A stretch of DNA of 64,000 bases, taken from positions 124,001-188,000 of the forward strand of contig NZ_JAKIKP010000003.1 in NCBI RefSeq assembly GCF_023284065.1, read 5' to 3'. A model generated the notes under the pieces. It did not search any database. It saw only the letters and a program-made list of their open reading frames with translations, and was not told where the DNA came from. Positions 18,523 to 26,880 of the stretch are shown one piece after another. The position numbers and the translations under genes were made by a program. Every line of letters begins with the position of its first letter. The stretch's first letter is position 1. Source of the DNA: Shewanella gaetbuli (GTDB taxonomy: Bacteria; Pseudomonadota; Gammaproteobacteria; Enterobacterales; Shewanellaceae).

Positions 18523-18562
18523 GGTTTTCACCCTTTCATATCTGACAAGTTTTATAAGATAC

Positions 18563-18587
18563 TACAATACTATTGTATTACAATAGT
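18563..18587. promoter_or_regulatory. Overlapping palindromes, probable operator of the alginate lyase gene
   Basis: ACTATTGTATTACAATAGT (18569-18587) is a perfect 19-bp palindrome. It overlaps a second perfect 7-1-7 palindrome, TACAATACTATTGTA (18563-18577), so three alternating half-sites lie side by side. The core TATTGTAWTACAATA recurs before the porin gene at 14835-14849. This suggests cooperative binding of a dimeric repressor of alginate genes. Confidence 0.7.
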
Positions 18588-18697
18588 GTGATCGGAACCA
18601 TGTATTAAGCTTGTCTTCGGTGGTGATGGTCACATTTTTATTGTCCGATGGTGTTAAGTGTCATCGTAAAACATCGCCATAAGAAAATGTCCATAAT

Positions 18698-18723
18698 AAA
18701 AAACGGCCAACATGTGGCCGTTT
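18698..18723 (-). terminator. Terminator after the LPMO gene
   Basis: AAACGGCCACATGTTGGCCGTTTTTT on the minus strand is a perfect stem with a tight loop and a T-tract, about 40 bases past the stop. Confidence 0.88.
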
Positions 18724-18764
18724 ATCAATGAGCTATTAGTCGTTAACTAAGCGATTTAGCTCGA

Positions 18765-20258
18765 TTAGCGCCAAACACCCCATTCGCCAGTTGTACCGGG
18801 CTCTTCACCTTGGGTCCACCATTGGGCTGTCCACTCTTGACCATTATGGGTCACGGTTTCTCCACCGGTATAAACGGTACTTGAGTTCCAGTCATTTCCT
18901 GGCTCAGGTCCTGGACCAGGCGCAGGAGTCTCCTCAGAGGGTTCAATAGTAAAACTGTATACCGCAGTATCTTGTTCACTTTCACCATTAATAGTTAGTT
19001 CGAAGCTTAATTGATAAGTGGTATTTTCGAGATGCTCGGTATTGATAATGAGTTCGTTGTTTGAACCGATTTCAGTTTCTATGGGGGCACCACTGATTTG
19101 TTGCCAACTTACCGATTCGACATCGCCCACACTGTCTTTAGGTGTCAGCACCACGTAATCACCATGCGTTACCGTTGCGTTTTCAATGGTGCGTAACACC
19201 GCTGGGGTAATGACTGCTTCAATGTGCTCGTTAGGTGGGGTAATGCTTAATTCACCATAAGCTTGGCCATCTTTACTGTTGATGAAGTTATTATGTAGCT
19301 CATTTCTGAAATACATATAGTGATTCATTTCTGCATGCCAGCGTCCAATAAACACTTGTCCACCATAATTGGTTTCGTAGTAGCCATTGACTTGAGATGC
19401 AAGCAAGCGATCCCAATCTGCTTGGTTATCTGCGGTAATGGTTAATGAAAAGTGGCTGTGTACTTCACCGCTTTGATTAAATACGGTGTAGTTAACTGAC
19501 TCGCCCAGAGCTGGAGTCGTAAGGTTAATATCACTTGGAATAAATGCCTCGCCTTGTTCTAAATAAGGTAAGCCTGGTTCCGGTGGGTCAATTGGGCCAT
19601 CACCTGAAATGGTAATGTCACTACAGTTATAAAATCCTTCACCAACAGTATCGTCTCGTTGCCAACGTGTATATAAAATCGCATCACCGCTGCGATCAGC
19701 TGGAATGGTCACTTCCATGCGGTATTTTTTATCACCGTCTACAGCGATATTGCCATATTGTTGAATTAACTCTAAATCACCCCATTTAAGCGGCTTAGAG
19801 ACATCAACACCTGGTTTGGTGAGGTAAAACTGCCAAAATGAAGGGTTGTGCGGCGCGGTGGCATTGAACACTAACTCAAATGTACCCGGTTGCATTTCTG
19901 TACGTGTCCATTCGCTATGCTCTGCACCCATACCACTCTTTTGTGGGTCGTTGGCATAACACAAGCTGCCATCAGGTACAGCGGCTTTGACAGCATCCAT
20001 ATCATTGTAATGTGGTGCAGCAATATTGATGGCATATTCATTACGCTGCACAAATGGATAAGTGCCCGATAATGCTTTTGCTTGTGCACAAGCAGCATTA
20101 GGTGGAGTACCAGACCACAGGCCACCTTGCTCGTAACAAATAGATTGTCTTGCTTCTGGGTATTCTGTCCAGCCATGAGCGTGAGCTTGTTGTTCAGGGA
20201 AGGCAAGTTGTATGGCTGATAAAGCCAACGTTGCGCCTAAAATTGATGTACTTTTCAT
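18765..20258 (-). CDS. AA10 lytic polysaccharide monooxygenase with C-terminal CBM5/12 (GbpA-like)
   Basis: A 497-residue secreted copper enzyme that oxidatively cleaves chitin or a similar polysaccharide. The signal peptide ends AHA before His28-Gly-Trp, so the mature protein begins with the copper-brace histidine. The second brace His is His137 (TAPHNPSFWQFYL). The AA10 domain runs to about residue 225 and ends with CSDITISGDG. Then come a module of unknown type (about 235-350, with HSHFSLTITADNQADWDRLL), an Ig/PKD-like domain (about 355-445), a Pro-Gly linker and a CBM5/12 chitin-binding module (WNSSTVYTGGETVTHNGQEW). It is monocistronic. The dyad ATCCC-N5-GGGAT at 20282-20296 lies close upstream. 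Confidence 0.93.
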   Translation of the reverse strand: MKSTSILGATLALSAIQLAFPEQQAHAHGWTEYPEARQSICYEQGGLWSGTPPNAACAQAKALSGTYPFVQRNEYAINIAAPHYNDMDAVKAAVPDGSLCYANDPQKSGMGAEHSEWTRTEMQPGTFELVFNATAPHNPSFWQFYLTKPGVDVSKPLKWGDLELIQQYGNIAVDGDKKYRMEVTIPADRSGDAILYTRWQRDDTVGEGFYNCSDITISGDGPIDPPEPGLPYLEQGEAFIPSDINLTTPALGESVNYTVFNQSGEVHSHFSLTITADNQADWDRLLASQVNGYYETNYGGQVFIGRWHAEMNHYMYFRNELHNNFINSKDGQAYGELSITPPNEHIEAVITPAVLRTIENATVTHGDYVVLTPKDSVGDVESVSWQQISGAPIETEIGSNNELIINTEHLENTTYQLSFELTINGESEQDTAVYSFTIEPSEETPAPGPGPEPGNDWNSSTVYTGGETVTHNGQEWTAQWWTQGEEPGTTGEWGVWR

Positions 20259-20674
20259 TAAAAAGACCTTTATTGTTTTGTATCCCCATTTGGGATGATG
20301 ATAAAAAGCATATAAAACTATTTTTTACAGTAACTTATAAGTTTTAATGGCCGAGTGTGATTATAAATTCTTTGCAAGATAAAGTAGGTAAGTTTCTGAC
20401 AAATATAGTGATTTCACCCCTACGTGTTCATTAAGTGAGCGATTGAGGTGTTGTTTGTATTATTTGCTGTTGCTTTTGTGTTTACAGCTGGCGAGATTGG
20501 TATGTTTGTTTTTGATTAAGTTTATGAATTTTTTATTTTTTTTACATTTATGCCGTAGAGTTTAACGTGTAATTTTGCTAGGAAGACATATTCAGAACCT
20601 GCTTAATCTGATCTGTGGATAAAAGATTAGCTAACACACCAATTTATTTGAAATACATTTCTAAAGAGATATGT
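20259..20674. other. Intergenic region, LPMO promoter side and LacI 3' side
   Basis: 416 AT-rich bases between the LPMO start and the LacI gene stop, both on the minus strand. The only structure I see is the short dyad ATCCC-CATTT-GGGAT at 20282-20296, about 24 bases before the LPMO ATG. I found no coding frame with a ribosome site. Confidence 0.5.
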
Positions 20675-21676
20675 TTAACGTTTTAACGCGGTAGAATCTC
20701 TTTTTATTAAGTGAGGAGTGTTTTTAAAGTCAAATCCTTGCTGAATATTTTCAGCATTGTAAGTAATCGCGAGTTTGGCTGCGTTAGTGGCCATTTTATT
20801 TATTGGGTAATGTAATGTTGTCAGCTTTGGACGTGAGTATTGTGAAAGTAACACATCATCAAAGCCAATAATGGAAATGTCGCTAGGGACTTTATAACCA
20901 TTATCCTCAAATACCGATATTGCCCCAATGGCCATGGCATCGTTATAAGCAAATACTGCGGTAAAACTTAACTTTTGCTCCAATAAATCTTGTGCGGCTA
21001 ATTCCCCTCCCTTGAGTGTTGGCTCGTAACTCACAACAAGGTTTTTAGGTAATGTTAAGTTTTGTTTTTCAACAACTTGCTTAAATCCTGTTAAGCGTAA
21101 AAGCGGGTCGTCAATTTTATAGTTGCTATTGATTACGGCTAATTTTTGATGGTTTAATGATAATAAGTGTCTTGCGGCAATTCTGCCTCCTTCAATATTA
21201 TCCAACCAAATACACCTGTCTGCGATATCAGCTATATAGCGATCGATTAAGATTAAACTTGGGAATTTTTTAGACAATAAACATAACTTATCATCAGGTA
21301 TTAATTTACTGTATGCCACAATGGCTTCACAGCGCCGTTCTATCAGTAAATTTATCGCTTCAAGCTCAGAAGCCTCTGACTGCTTACCTGTACTTAATAA
21401 TAATTGCATTTTTGATGCGCGGGCGACTTCTTCTACCCCGTTAGCTAAAGATGCAAAAAAAGGATCGGTTATATCAGGCACAACAACGCCGATAGTGGAT
21501 GATTTTTGTTTGACTAAGGCCCTAGCGTTAGCATTTGGAGTATAATTTAATTGATTCATTGCGTTAATAACGCGTGAGCGATTAACTTCTCCAACTTTAT
21601 CCGTATTATTAATTACTCTTGAAACTGTGGCTATTGATACTCTAGCGGCTTTTGCTACATCTTTTATAGTGGCCAT
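20675..21676 (-). CDS. LacI/GalR-family repressor, probable regulator of the arabinose island
   Basis: A 333-residue LacI-family repressor. The N-terminal helix-turn-helix reads TIKDVAKAARVSIATVSRVIN, with a hinge helix ANARALV (about 50-58). A periplasmic-binding-protein-like effector domain follows, with the usual IGVVVPDITDPFFASL and IIGFDDVLLSQYSRPKLTTL segments. It is divergent from the receptor-halogenase-symporter-araBDA genes, and a perfect LacI-type palindrome with central CG lies in front of the receptor. This makes it the best candidate for the local repressor, with arabinose or an arabinan fragment as likely inducer. That assignment is inference. The ribosome site before its ATG is poor. 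Confidence 0.88.
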   Translation of the reverse strand: MATIKDVAKAARVSIATVSRVINNTDKVGEVNRSRVINAMNQLNYTPNANARALVKQKSSTIGVVVPDITDPFFASLANGVEEVARASKMQLLLSTGKQSEASELEAINLLIERRCEAIVAYSKLIPDDKLCLLSKKFPSLILIDRYIADIADRCIWLDNIEGGRIAARHLLSLNHQKLAVINSNYKIDDPLLRLTGFKQVVEKQNLTLPKNLVVSYEPTLKGGELAAQDLLEQKLSFTAVFAYNDAMAIGAISVFEDNGYKVPSDISIIGFDDVLLSQYSRPKLTTLHYPINKMATNAAKLAITYNAENIQQGFDFKNTPHLIKRDSTALKR

Positions 21677-22196
21677 ATATATATATTAGAGTTGAATTTA
21701 ATTTCTTTTATATATTATGAACCCGTCTTGGTAAAGGTGATATTCTCCAATTAAATAAATCTGTTTTGTTATTTTGTTTTTTTAGGCTGCAACCGTTCAT
21801 TTTTATCGAAAGATTTTCCGGTAATTGAAGCTTGTTAATTCTATTTTGTTAAGTTTGGATTATACGTTTTGTTTCTATTTTATTTTTAAAGTTTAAGACT
21901 GTTTAGTCTAATTGCGTCATAAAGGTTCTATTTTTTGAATGATATCACTGAATATACTTAATATGATGTTTGTCCTAAGGTGATGATTGAGCGTTATATT
22001 TGTATATTATTGTATTTTTGTATATTAAACTAAAATTGTAAACGTTTACAAAAAGGTGTTGATCTACTTGTTGTGGTTATTTTATAAGGTTAGTGAAGTT
22101 AATATTTAAACCGTGTTACTTACACATAACTTTATATTTTAAGTTGTTTTTGTGTAGGCATAATAAAAATAATTATTCAGGTGACGGAGATACCTT
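21677..22196. other. Divergent regulatory region, LacI repressor / TonB receptor
   Basis: 520 very AT-rich bases without a credible gene. It carries the LacI-type operator at 22036-22051 and, immediately before the receptor ATG, GGAG as ribosome site. The promoters for both directions must be here, but the AT-richness gives too many candidates to choose among. Confidence 0.6.
22036..22051. promoter_or_regulatory. LacI-family operator TTGTAAACGTTTACAA
   Basis: A perfect 16-bp palindrome with central CG, the classic shape for LacI/GalR-family repressors. It lies 145 bases upstream of the receptor ATG, in the interval shared with a divergent LacI-family gene. Confidence 0.8.
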
Positions 22197-25007
22197 ATGA
22201 AAATGAAAAAAACAAATTTGTCTATTGCGATATCTTTAATATTAATGTCAGGTTCGATGAGTCAGATGGCTATGGCAGAAGAAGCTAATACTGAAGGTGA
22301 GAAGCTTGATAACGTTGAAGTTATACAAATTAAAGGTGTAAGGGGCAGTTTAGCTAAAGCAGCTTATGTAAAACAAAGTGCTAGTGGTGTTCAGGAAAGT
22401 ATTGTTGCTGAAGATATTGGTAAATTCCCAGATCAAAATGTCGCTGAGTCTCTTCAACGATTAACCGGTGTTTCAATTTCTAGGACTAATGGTGAAGGTG
22501 ATGGGGTTACTATTCGTGGATTTGGGCCTCGTTTTAATAATGTAAGGTTAAATGGACGAACATTGGCAGCTGCAGATGGTGACCGAGGGTTTGATTTTCA
22601 AGTTCTACCTTCAGAGGTTATTCGTGGTGCAGATGTTTATAAGTCAACCCAAGCATATTTGCCCGATGGTAGTTTAGGAGGGTATATCAACCTTCAAACG
22701 ATGCGTCCTTTGTCTTCAAGAGGGTTTAATGCCACTGTTGCTGGAGGAGCTAGGTACGAAGACCAGTCAAAAGAAACAACTCCACGGTTTTCAGGTTTAG
22801 TCTCCAATACATTTGCAGATGATACCGTGGGTGTCATGTTTGCTTTAGGTTATGAAGAGTCAGAAACTCGTATTGATCGATATCAAGGGATTCGTTGGGG
22901 CGAATCATCATCGGTATCAAATCTACAAGGAAACGTGAAATATACTGATGGCTCTATCGCGCCAAAAGATGTCGCTATTTTACACCCTCGTAGAGTGCGG
23001 TTTTTATCTGAACAGGAACGCAGAGAGCGTTTAGCGTTAGCAGGCTCTATTCAGTTTGTACCTAATGATAGTGTTGAAATCATTTTTGATGCATTAAGTG
23101 TTGACTTAAAAAGAGAAAATATTGGAGCGGGATTTCAACTACCCACACAAGCCGGTAATTATAGCAATGTTGTGATCAATCGAGGCGGTACTATTGTCTC
23201 TGCAGATATCTCAGGCACTAATATTGATGGAGAGTCAGAAGATAACAGTGAAGATCAATCTATATTAGCTGTAGGTACCAATGCTAATTGGCAAGTAAAC
23301 GATAATTTAGAATTAGAATTTGATGTTTCTTATTCAAAAGCAGAAGCTTCGCCTACTTATGTACAACTCGTACCACAAATTACAGGTTCAGATGTCAGCT
23401 TTTCTATTAATAATTTAGCCGCTTCAGGTGGGGGAGATGTTGTTGAATTTGATACCGGTATTAATTTGAATGACCCTAGTGCGATTAGAACTCACTGGAA
23501 TGGTGGCGACAGCGCGCAATTTGATGATGAAGTTTTTCAAACTCAACTACATTCTAACTATAATTTTGATGATGGGATTTTACGTACTATTAAATTTGGT
23601 GGTGAATACACTCAGAGAACGAAAAACCGTAAGTTCTTCGATAATTTTACCGATGTAGATACTGGTTGTAGCCCATGTGGTGGTGCAGCAGATTATGATG
23701 ATAACCTGTTTGTTAAAAACCACGTACAAAATTATTTGTCGAAAGAATCTGGTCAGTTTCCAAGTAATATATTTGGAATCCCTGATATTCAAGCTTATAA
23801 AGATGCGACGTTGGCTATTCGCTCTCAACTTGGTATTCCGGGTGACCCATTTAATGCCCCCTTTGTTCCATCTCGTTCAAGCGAAATAAGTGAGGATGTA
23901 TTATCTTTGTATACTCAATTTAATTTTGAGGGCAGTGCGGATCACTTTGAATGGTTTGCTGATTTAGGTCTGCGTTATAGTGATACTCAAGTTGAATCTG
24001 CAGGTTTCCGTCAAATTCCACAAAAAATATTGTTAACTTCACAACCTGGTGCTGTTGAAATCAGAGCTGATATTATTTCGACAGAGGCGACTCCTGTTTC
24101 TGAAACTAATAAATTTGATAACTTTTTACCCAGCGCCAACTTTAAATTAGATTTTTTAAATGGTTACATTATTCGAGGTGGTGTGGGTAAAACGATGTCT
24201 CGTCCAGCAATGGAGCATTTAGGCGTTGATAGAGCCGTATCAGTTGAAGAGGGCGGAGTTGTTACAGTAACCGGTGGCAATGTTATGCTTCAGCCTTATG
24301 AAGTGATTTCAGGAGACCTGTCTTTTGAATATTATGCAGATAATGGCAATGCATATTCACTCGGATTCTTTTATAAGCAAATTGATCAATTTATTTCAAC
24401 TTTAACACAATCTAGCCCATTTAATGACCCTAGCATTGAAATTGATCCTGCTTTAACTAAAGAGCTTGGCGGTAAAGATTTAATTCAGGTAACCAATACC
24501 AATTTAAATCGTGAAGGGGGGACTGTTTCAGGTATCGAAGCTTCTGCCTTATATAATTTTGATGAATTACCTGGCATATGGAGTAACTTTGGTATTCAAG
24601 CCAACTATACCTATGTGACGAGTAAAGATGAGCAGGGTGATACGATTGGTTTACCTAATGTCACAGAACCTGTTGGTTTAGAAGGGTTAGCAAAGAACAC
24701 CTATAACGTTGTAGGATTTTATGATGACGGTAAGTTCCAAGGTAGGTTAGCTTATAATTGGCGTGATAGTTTCTTGTTAGCGAGGACTGGCATTATTGGC
24801 TCATCAGGTATTCCTGAGCATACAGACTCATATGGTCAGTTGGACTTCAGCTCTTCATATAATTTTACTGATAAGTTCTCTATTGCATTAGAGGCTATTA
24901 ACCTCACAAATGAAAGATCACTTCAGTATGCAGATAGCCGCGATAGAGTGACTAACTTGTCCTATACCGGACGCAGGTTTTTCTTAACAGGCAGATATAC
25001 TTTTTAA
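22197..25007 (+). CDS. TonB-dependent outer-membrane receptor, probable arabino-oligosaccharide importer
   Basis: A 936-residue TonB-dependent receptor. A signal peptide (LSIAISLILMSGSMSQMAMA) is followed by VEVIQIKGVRGSL, a likely TonB-box region. The plug domain spans about 60-190 (ESIVAEDIGKFPDQNVAESLQRLTGVSISR, VTIRGFGPRFNNVRLNGR). A 22-strand barrel ends in RYTF with terminal Phe. The plug resembles that of carbohydrate receptors of Alteromonadales and Caulobacter. It should bring sugars too large for porins across the outer membrane using ExbBD/TonB energy. It leads the island, with a halogenase directly downstream across a 13-bp stem hairpin. Arabinan fragments as substrate are inferred from araBDA and GH43. 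Confidence 0.9.
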   Translation: MKMKKTNLSIAISLILMSGSMSQMAMAEEANTEGEKLDNVEVIQIKGVRGSLAKAAYVKQSASGVQESIVAEDIGKFPDQNVAESLQRLTGVSISRTNGEGDGVTIRGFGPRFNNVRLNGRTLAAADGDRGFDFQVLPSEVIRGADVYKSTQAYLPDGSLGGYINLQTMRPLSSRGFNATVAGGARYEDQSKETTPRFSGLVSNTFADDTVGVMFALGYEESETRIDRYQGIRWGESSSVSNLQGNVKYTDGSIAPKDVAILHPRRVRFLSEQERRERLALAGSIQFVPNDSVEIIFDALSVDLKRENIGAGFQLPTQAGNYSNVVINRGGTIVSADISGTNIDGESEDNSEDQSILAVGTNANWQVNDNLELEFDVSYSKAEASPTYVQLVPQITGSDVSFSINNLAASGGGDVVEFDTGINLNDPSAIRTHWNGGDSAQFDDEVFQTQLHSNYNFDDGILRTIKFGGEYTQRTKNRKFFDNFTDVDTGCSPCGGAADYDDNLFVKNHVQNYLSKESGQFPSNIFGIPDIQAYKDATLAIRSQLGIPGDPFNAPFVPSRSSEISEDVLSLYTQFNFEGSADHFEWFADLGLRYSDTQVESAGFRQIPQKILLTSQPGAVEIRADIISTEATPVSETNKFDNFLPSANFKLDFLNGYIIRGGVGKTMSRPAMEHLGVDRAVSVEEGGVVTVTGGNVMLQPYEVISGDLSFEYYADNGNAYSLGFFYKQIDQFISTLTQSSPFNDPSIEIDPALTKELGGKDLIQVTNTNLNREGGTVSGIEASALYNFDELPGIWSNFGIQANYTYVTSKDEQGDTIGLPNVTEPVGLEGLAKNTYNVVGFYDDGKFQGRLAYNWRDSFLLARTGIIGSSGIPEHTDSYGQLDFSSSYNFTDKFSIALEAINLTNERSLQYADSRDRVTNLSYTGRRFFLTGRYTF

Positions 25008-25016
25008 ACTAAAATT

Positions 25017-25055
25017 CTTAGCTTGAGACTTAATTAATCATGGTCTCAAGCTAAG
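25017..25055 (+). other. Perfect 13-bp stem hairpin between receptor and halogenase genes
   Basis: CTTAGCTTGAGAC (25017-25029) pairs perfectly with GTCTCAAGCTAAG (25043-25055) over a 13-base loop. It begins nine bases after the receptor stop and ends one base before the halogenase ribosome site. It lacks a U-tract, so it is more likely an mRNA stability or processing element than a simple terminator. Confidence 0.7.
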
Positions 25056-25070
25056 GTGAGGAGTTTTAAA

Positions 25071-26567
25071 TTGAAAAAATATATCATCGTGGGTGGCGGA
25101 ACCGCGGGGTGGATGTCCGCAGCAATATTAAGTAACGTATTAAAACATACTAATGTTGAAATCGTTTTAATCGAGTCACCTAATATCGCAACTGTTGGTG
25201 TTGGTGAAGCGACTATTCCTTCCATTATTGATTTATTAAGATATTTAAATATTTCTTTAGAAGACTTTATAAAAGTTACAGACTCAACCTTTAAATTAGG
25301 AATTAAATTTGTTGATTGGTTACGGGTTGATCATCATTATTGGCATCCATTCGGTTCAGTGGGCGGTAAAATTGATACGCTACCTTTTTTTCATCATTGG
25401 AGCTTATGCTATGAAAATGGTTTGAAATCAGAATATACCGATTTTTCTCCAGCAATAGTCATGGCAAAAAATAATAAGTTTTTTATTCCTCAAGGTAATA
25501 AAGCTAATTTATTTTCATCTTCTGATTATGCATTGCATTTTGATGCTATTAAAGTTGCTGCATACTTAAAAGACTTCTCCCTGAAAAATGGAGTCGAACA
25601 TATTTCATGTGAAGTCAGTGCTGTTAATAAAGATAATGAAAAAATAGCCTCACTTAAATTAACGGATAATCGTATTGTTACAGGAGACTTTTTTATAGAT
25701 TGCTCAGGGCAACATGCTTTGCTTATAGAGAAGTCTTTAAATGTGGGTTATCAAGATTGGAGTGAATATTTACCCGTTGATCGAGCTGTTGCGATTCAGT
25801 CTGAAAAAAATACAAGTCTGCCCCCTTATACTGAATCGATTGCTCATGAACATGGTTGGCGTTGGAAAATTCCTTTGCAAAGTCGAACGGGTAATGGGTA
25901 CGTGTACAGTAGTCGTTTTTGTGATGATGAAACAGCCTACAAATTATTGCTCGACAATATTGATGGAGAGCAGCTTACCAAAGCGCATTTTATAAAATTT
26001 ACCACCGGTAAAAGAGATAAAATATGGCATCAAAATTGTCTTGCAGTCGGTTTATCATCAGGTTTTCTCGAGCCACTTGAGTCAACCAGTATTCATTTAA
26101 TCATGAAAACGATGCTGACTTTTATGCAAATGCTGCCTTCGGAAAGTTTACATCAAGCAACCATTGATGAGTTTAATCGCTTAATGGATATCGAGTTCGA
26201 ATGTATTCGCGATTTTATCGTTGCACACTATTGTTTATCTCAACGTACCGATTCAAATTTTTGGCAATGGTGGCAAACTGCTGAGATACCATGCTCATTG
26301 AAACAGAAGTTAAATCTGTTCATGGAACAAGGCCGCTTAGTCAACAATGATTTAGATCTTTTTGCATCAGACAGCTGGTACTCGATTTTGGCTGGGATGG
26401 ATCAGAAGCCTAAAGACATCGATCCCTTATGTCATATCTCCTCATTACAAGTCGTCAAAGAGATGCTGCAAAAAAGGGCATTAGCATTGCAACATTCAAC
26501 AAATAAAATACCGAGCCACCAGGAATATTTACAACAATTAATATTCCAAAAAGTTAAAACAATATAA
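25071..26567 (+). CDS. Flavin-dependent halogenase (tryptophan halogenase family)
   Basis: A 498-residue flavoprotein of the PrnA/tryptophan-halogenase family. The FAD motif is IIVGGGTAGW at the N-terminus. The candidate catalytic Lys lies in LGIKFVDW and is residue 79 from the chosen start, the same number as in PrnA. The WRWKIP motif (about 263-268) is the family's WxWxIP. The PLESTSIH motif carries the partner Glu-Ser (about 337-338). The start is TTG 25071: GAGGAG sits seven bases before it, and the longer GTG frame begins inside that ribosome site. Family members oxidise chloride or bromide with FADH2 and place it on an aromatic. Many are orphans beside TonB receptors, as here. The flavin reductase partner is not in the window. 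Confidence 0.9.
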   Translation: MKKYIIVGGGTAGWMSAAILSNVLKHTNVEIVLIESPNIATVGVGEATIPSIIDLLRYLNISLEDFIKVTDSTFKLGIKFVDWLRVDHHYWHPFGSVGGKIDTLPFFHHWSLCYENGLKSEYTDFSPAIVMAKNNKFFIPQGNKANLFSSSDYALHFDAIKVAAYLKDFSLKNGVEHISCEVSAVNKDNEKIASLKLTDNRIVTGDFFIDCSGQHALLIEKSLNVGYQDWSEYLPVDRAVAIQSEKNTSLPPYTESIAHEHGWRWKIPLQSRTGNGYVYSSRFCDDETAYKLLLDNIDGEQLTKAHFIKFTTGKRDKIWHQNCLAVGLSSGFLEPLESTSIHLIMKTMLTFMQMLPSESLHQATIDEFNRLMDIEFECIRDFIVAHYCLSQRTDSNFWQWWQTAEIPCSLKQKLNLFMEQGRLVNNDLDLFASDSWYSILAGMDQKPKDIDPLCHISSLQVVKEMLQKRALALQHSTNKIPSHQEYLQQLIFQKVKTI

Positions 26568-26880
26568 TAATTAGAATAATTACAGTTAATTATTGCGTTA
26601 ATACCATTGTTTTTTATTCTGTTTCAGGGGTGGTTTATAAAAGTTCAGCTTTTTAATAATAATTAATAAGCTTTATTAAAGCTCGTGGGGTTAGTCATTA
26701 TATTATAAAAACTATAATTTTATGAAACTATCTAGGGAGTTGAATTTGTTATTAATCGATCAAAAACGGTTTTGCCTTTAACGTATTGTGTAAAAAGGAT
26801 TTTTTAGTTTATCTGTTATGGATGTGGGCTGGTTGTTTTTTATAATAAATTAGAAATATAAAAACCAAGGACGTATTATT
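26568..26880. other. Intergenic region upstream of the SSS symporter
   Basis: 313 AT-rich bases between halogenase and symporter without a credible gene. It contains one imperfect LacI-like dyad at 26761-26774, and AAGGA before the symporter ATG. Its length suggests that the symporter-ara genes have their own promoter. Confidence 0.5.
26761..26774. promoter_or_regulatory. Candidate second LacI-type operator CAAAAACGGTTTTG
   Basis: A 14-bp dyad centred on CG with one mismatched pair, 106 bases upstream of the symporter. It is less similar to the operator at 22036 than one would like, so the call is tentative. Confidence 0.35.

Noticed and set aside
18619..18638. GTGATGGTCAC near the lyase as a CRP site
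   Set aside because: The spacing between half-sites is 3 rather than 6 bases, so it does not fit CRP.
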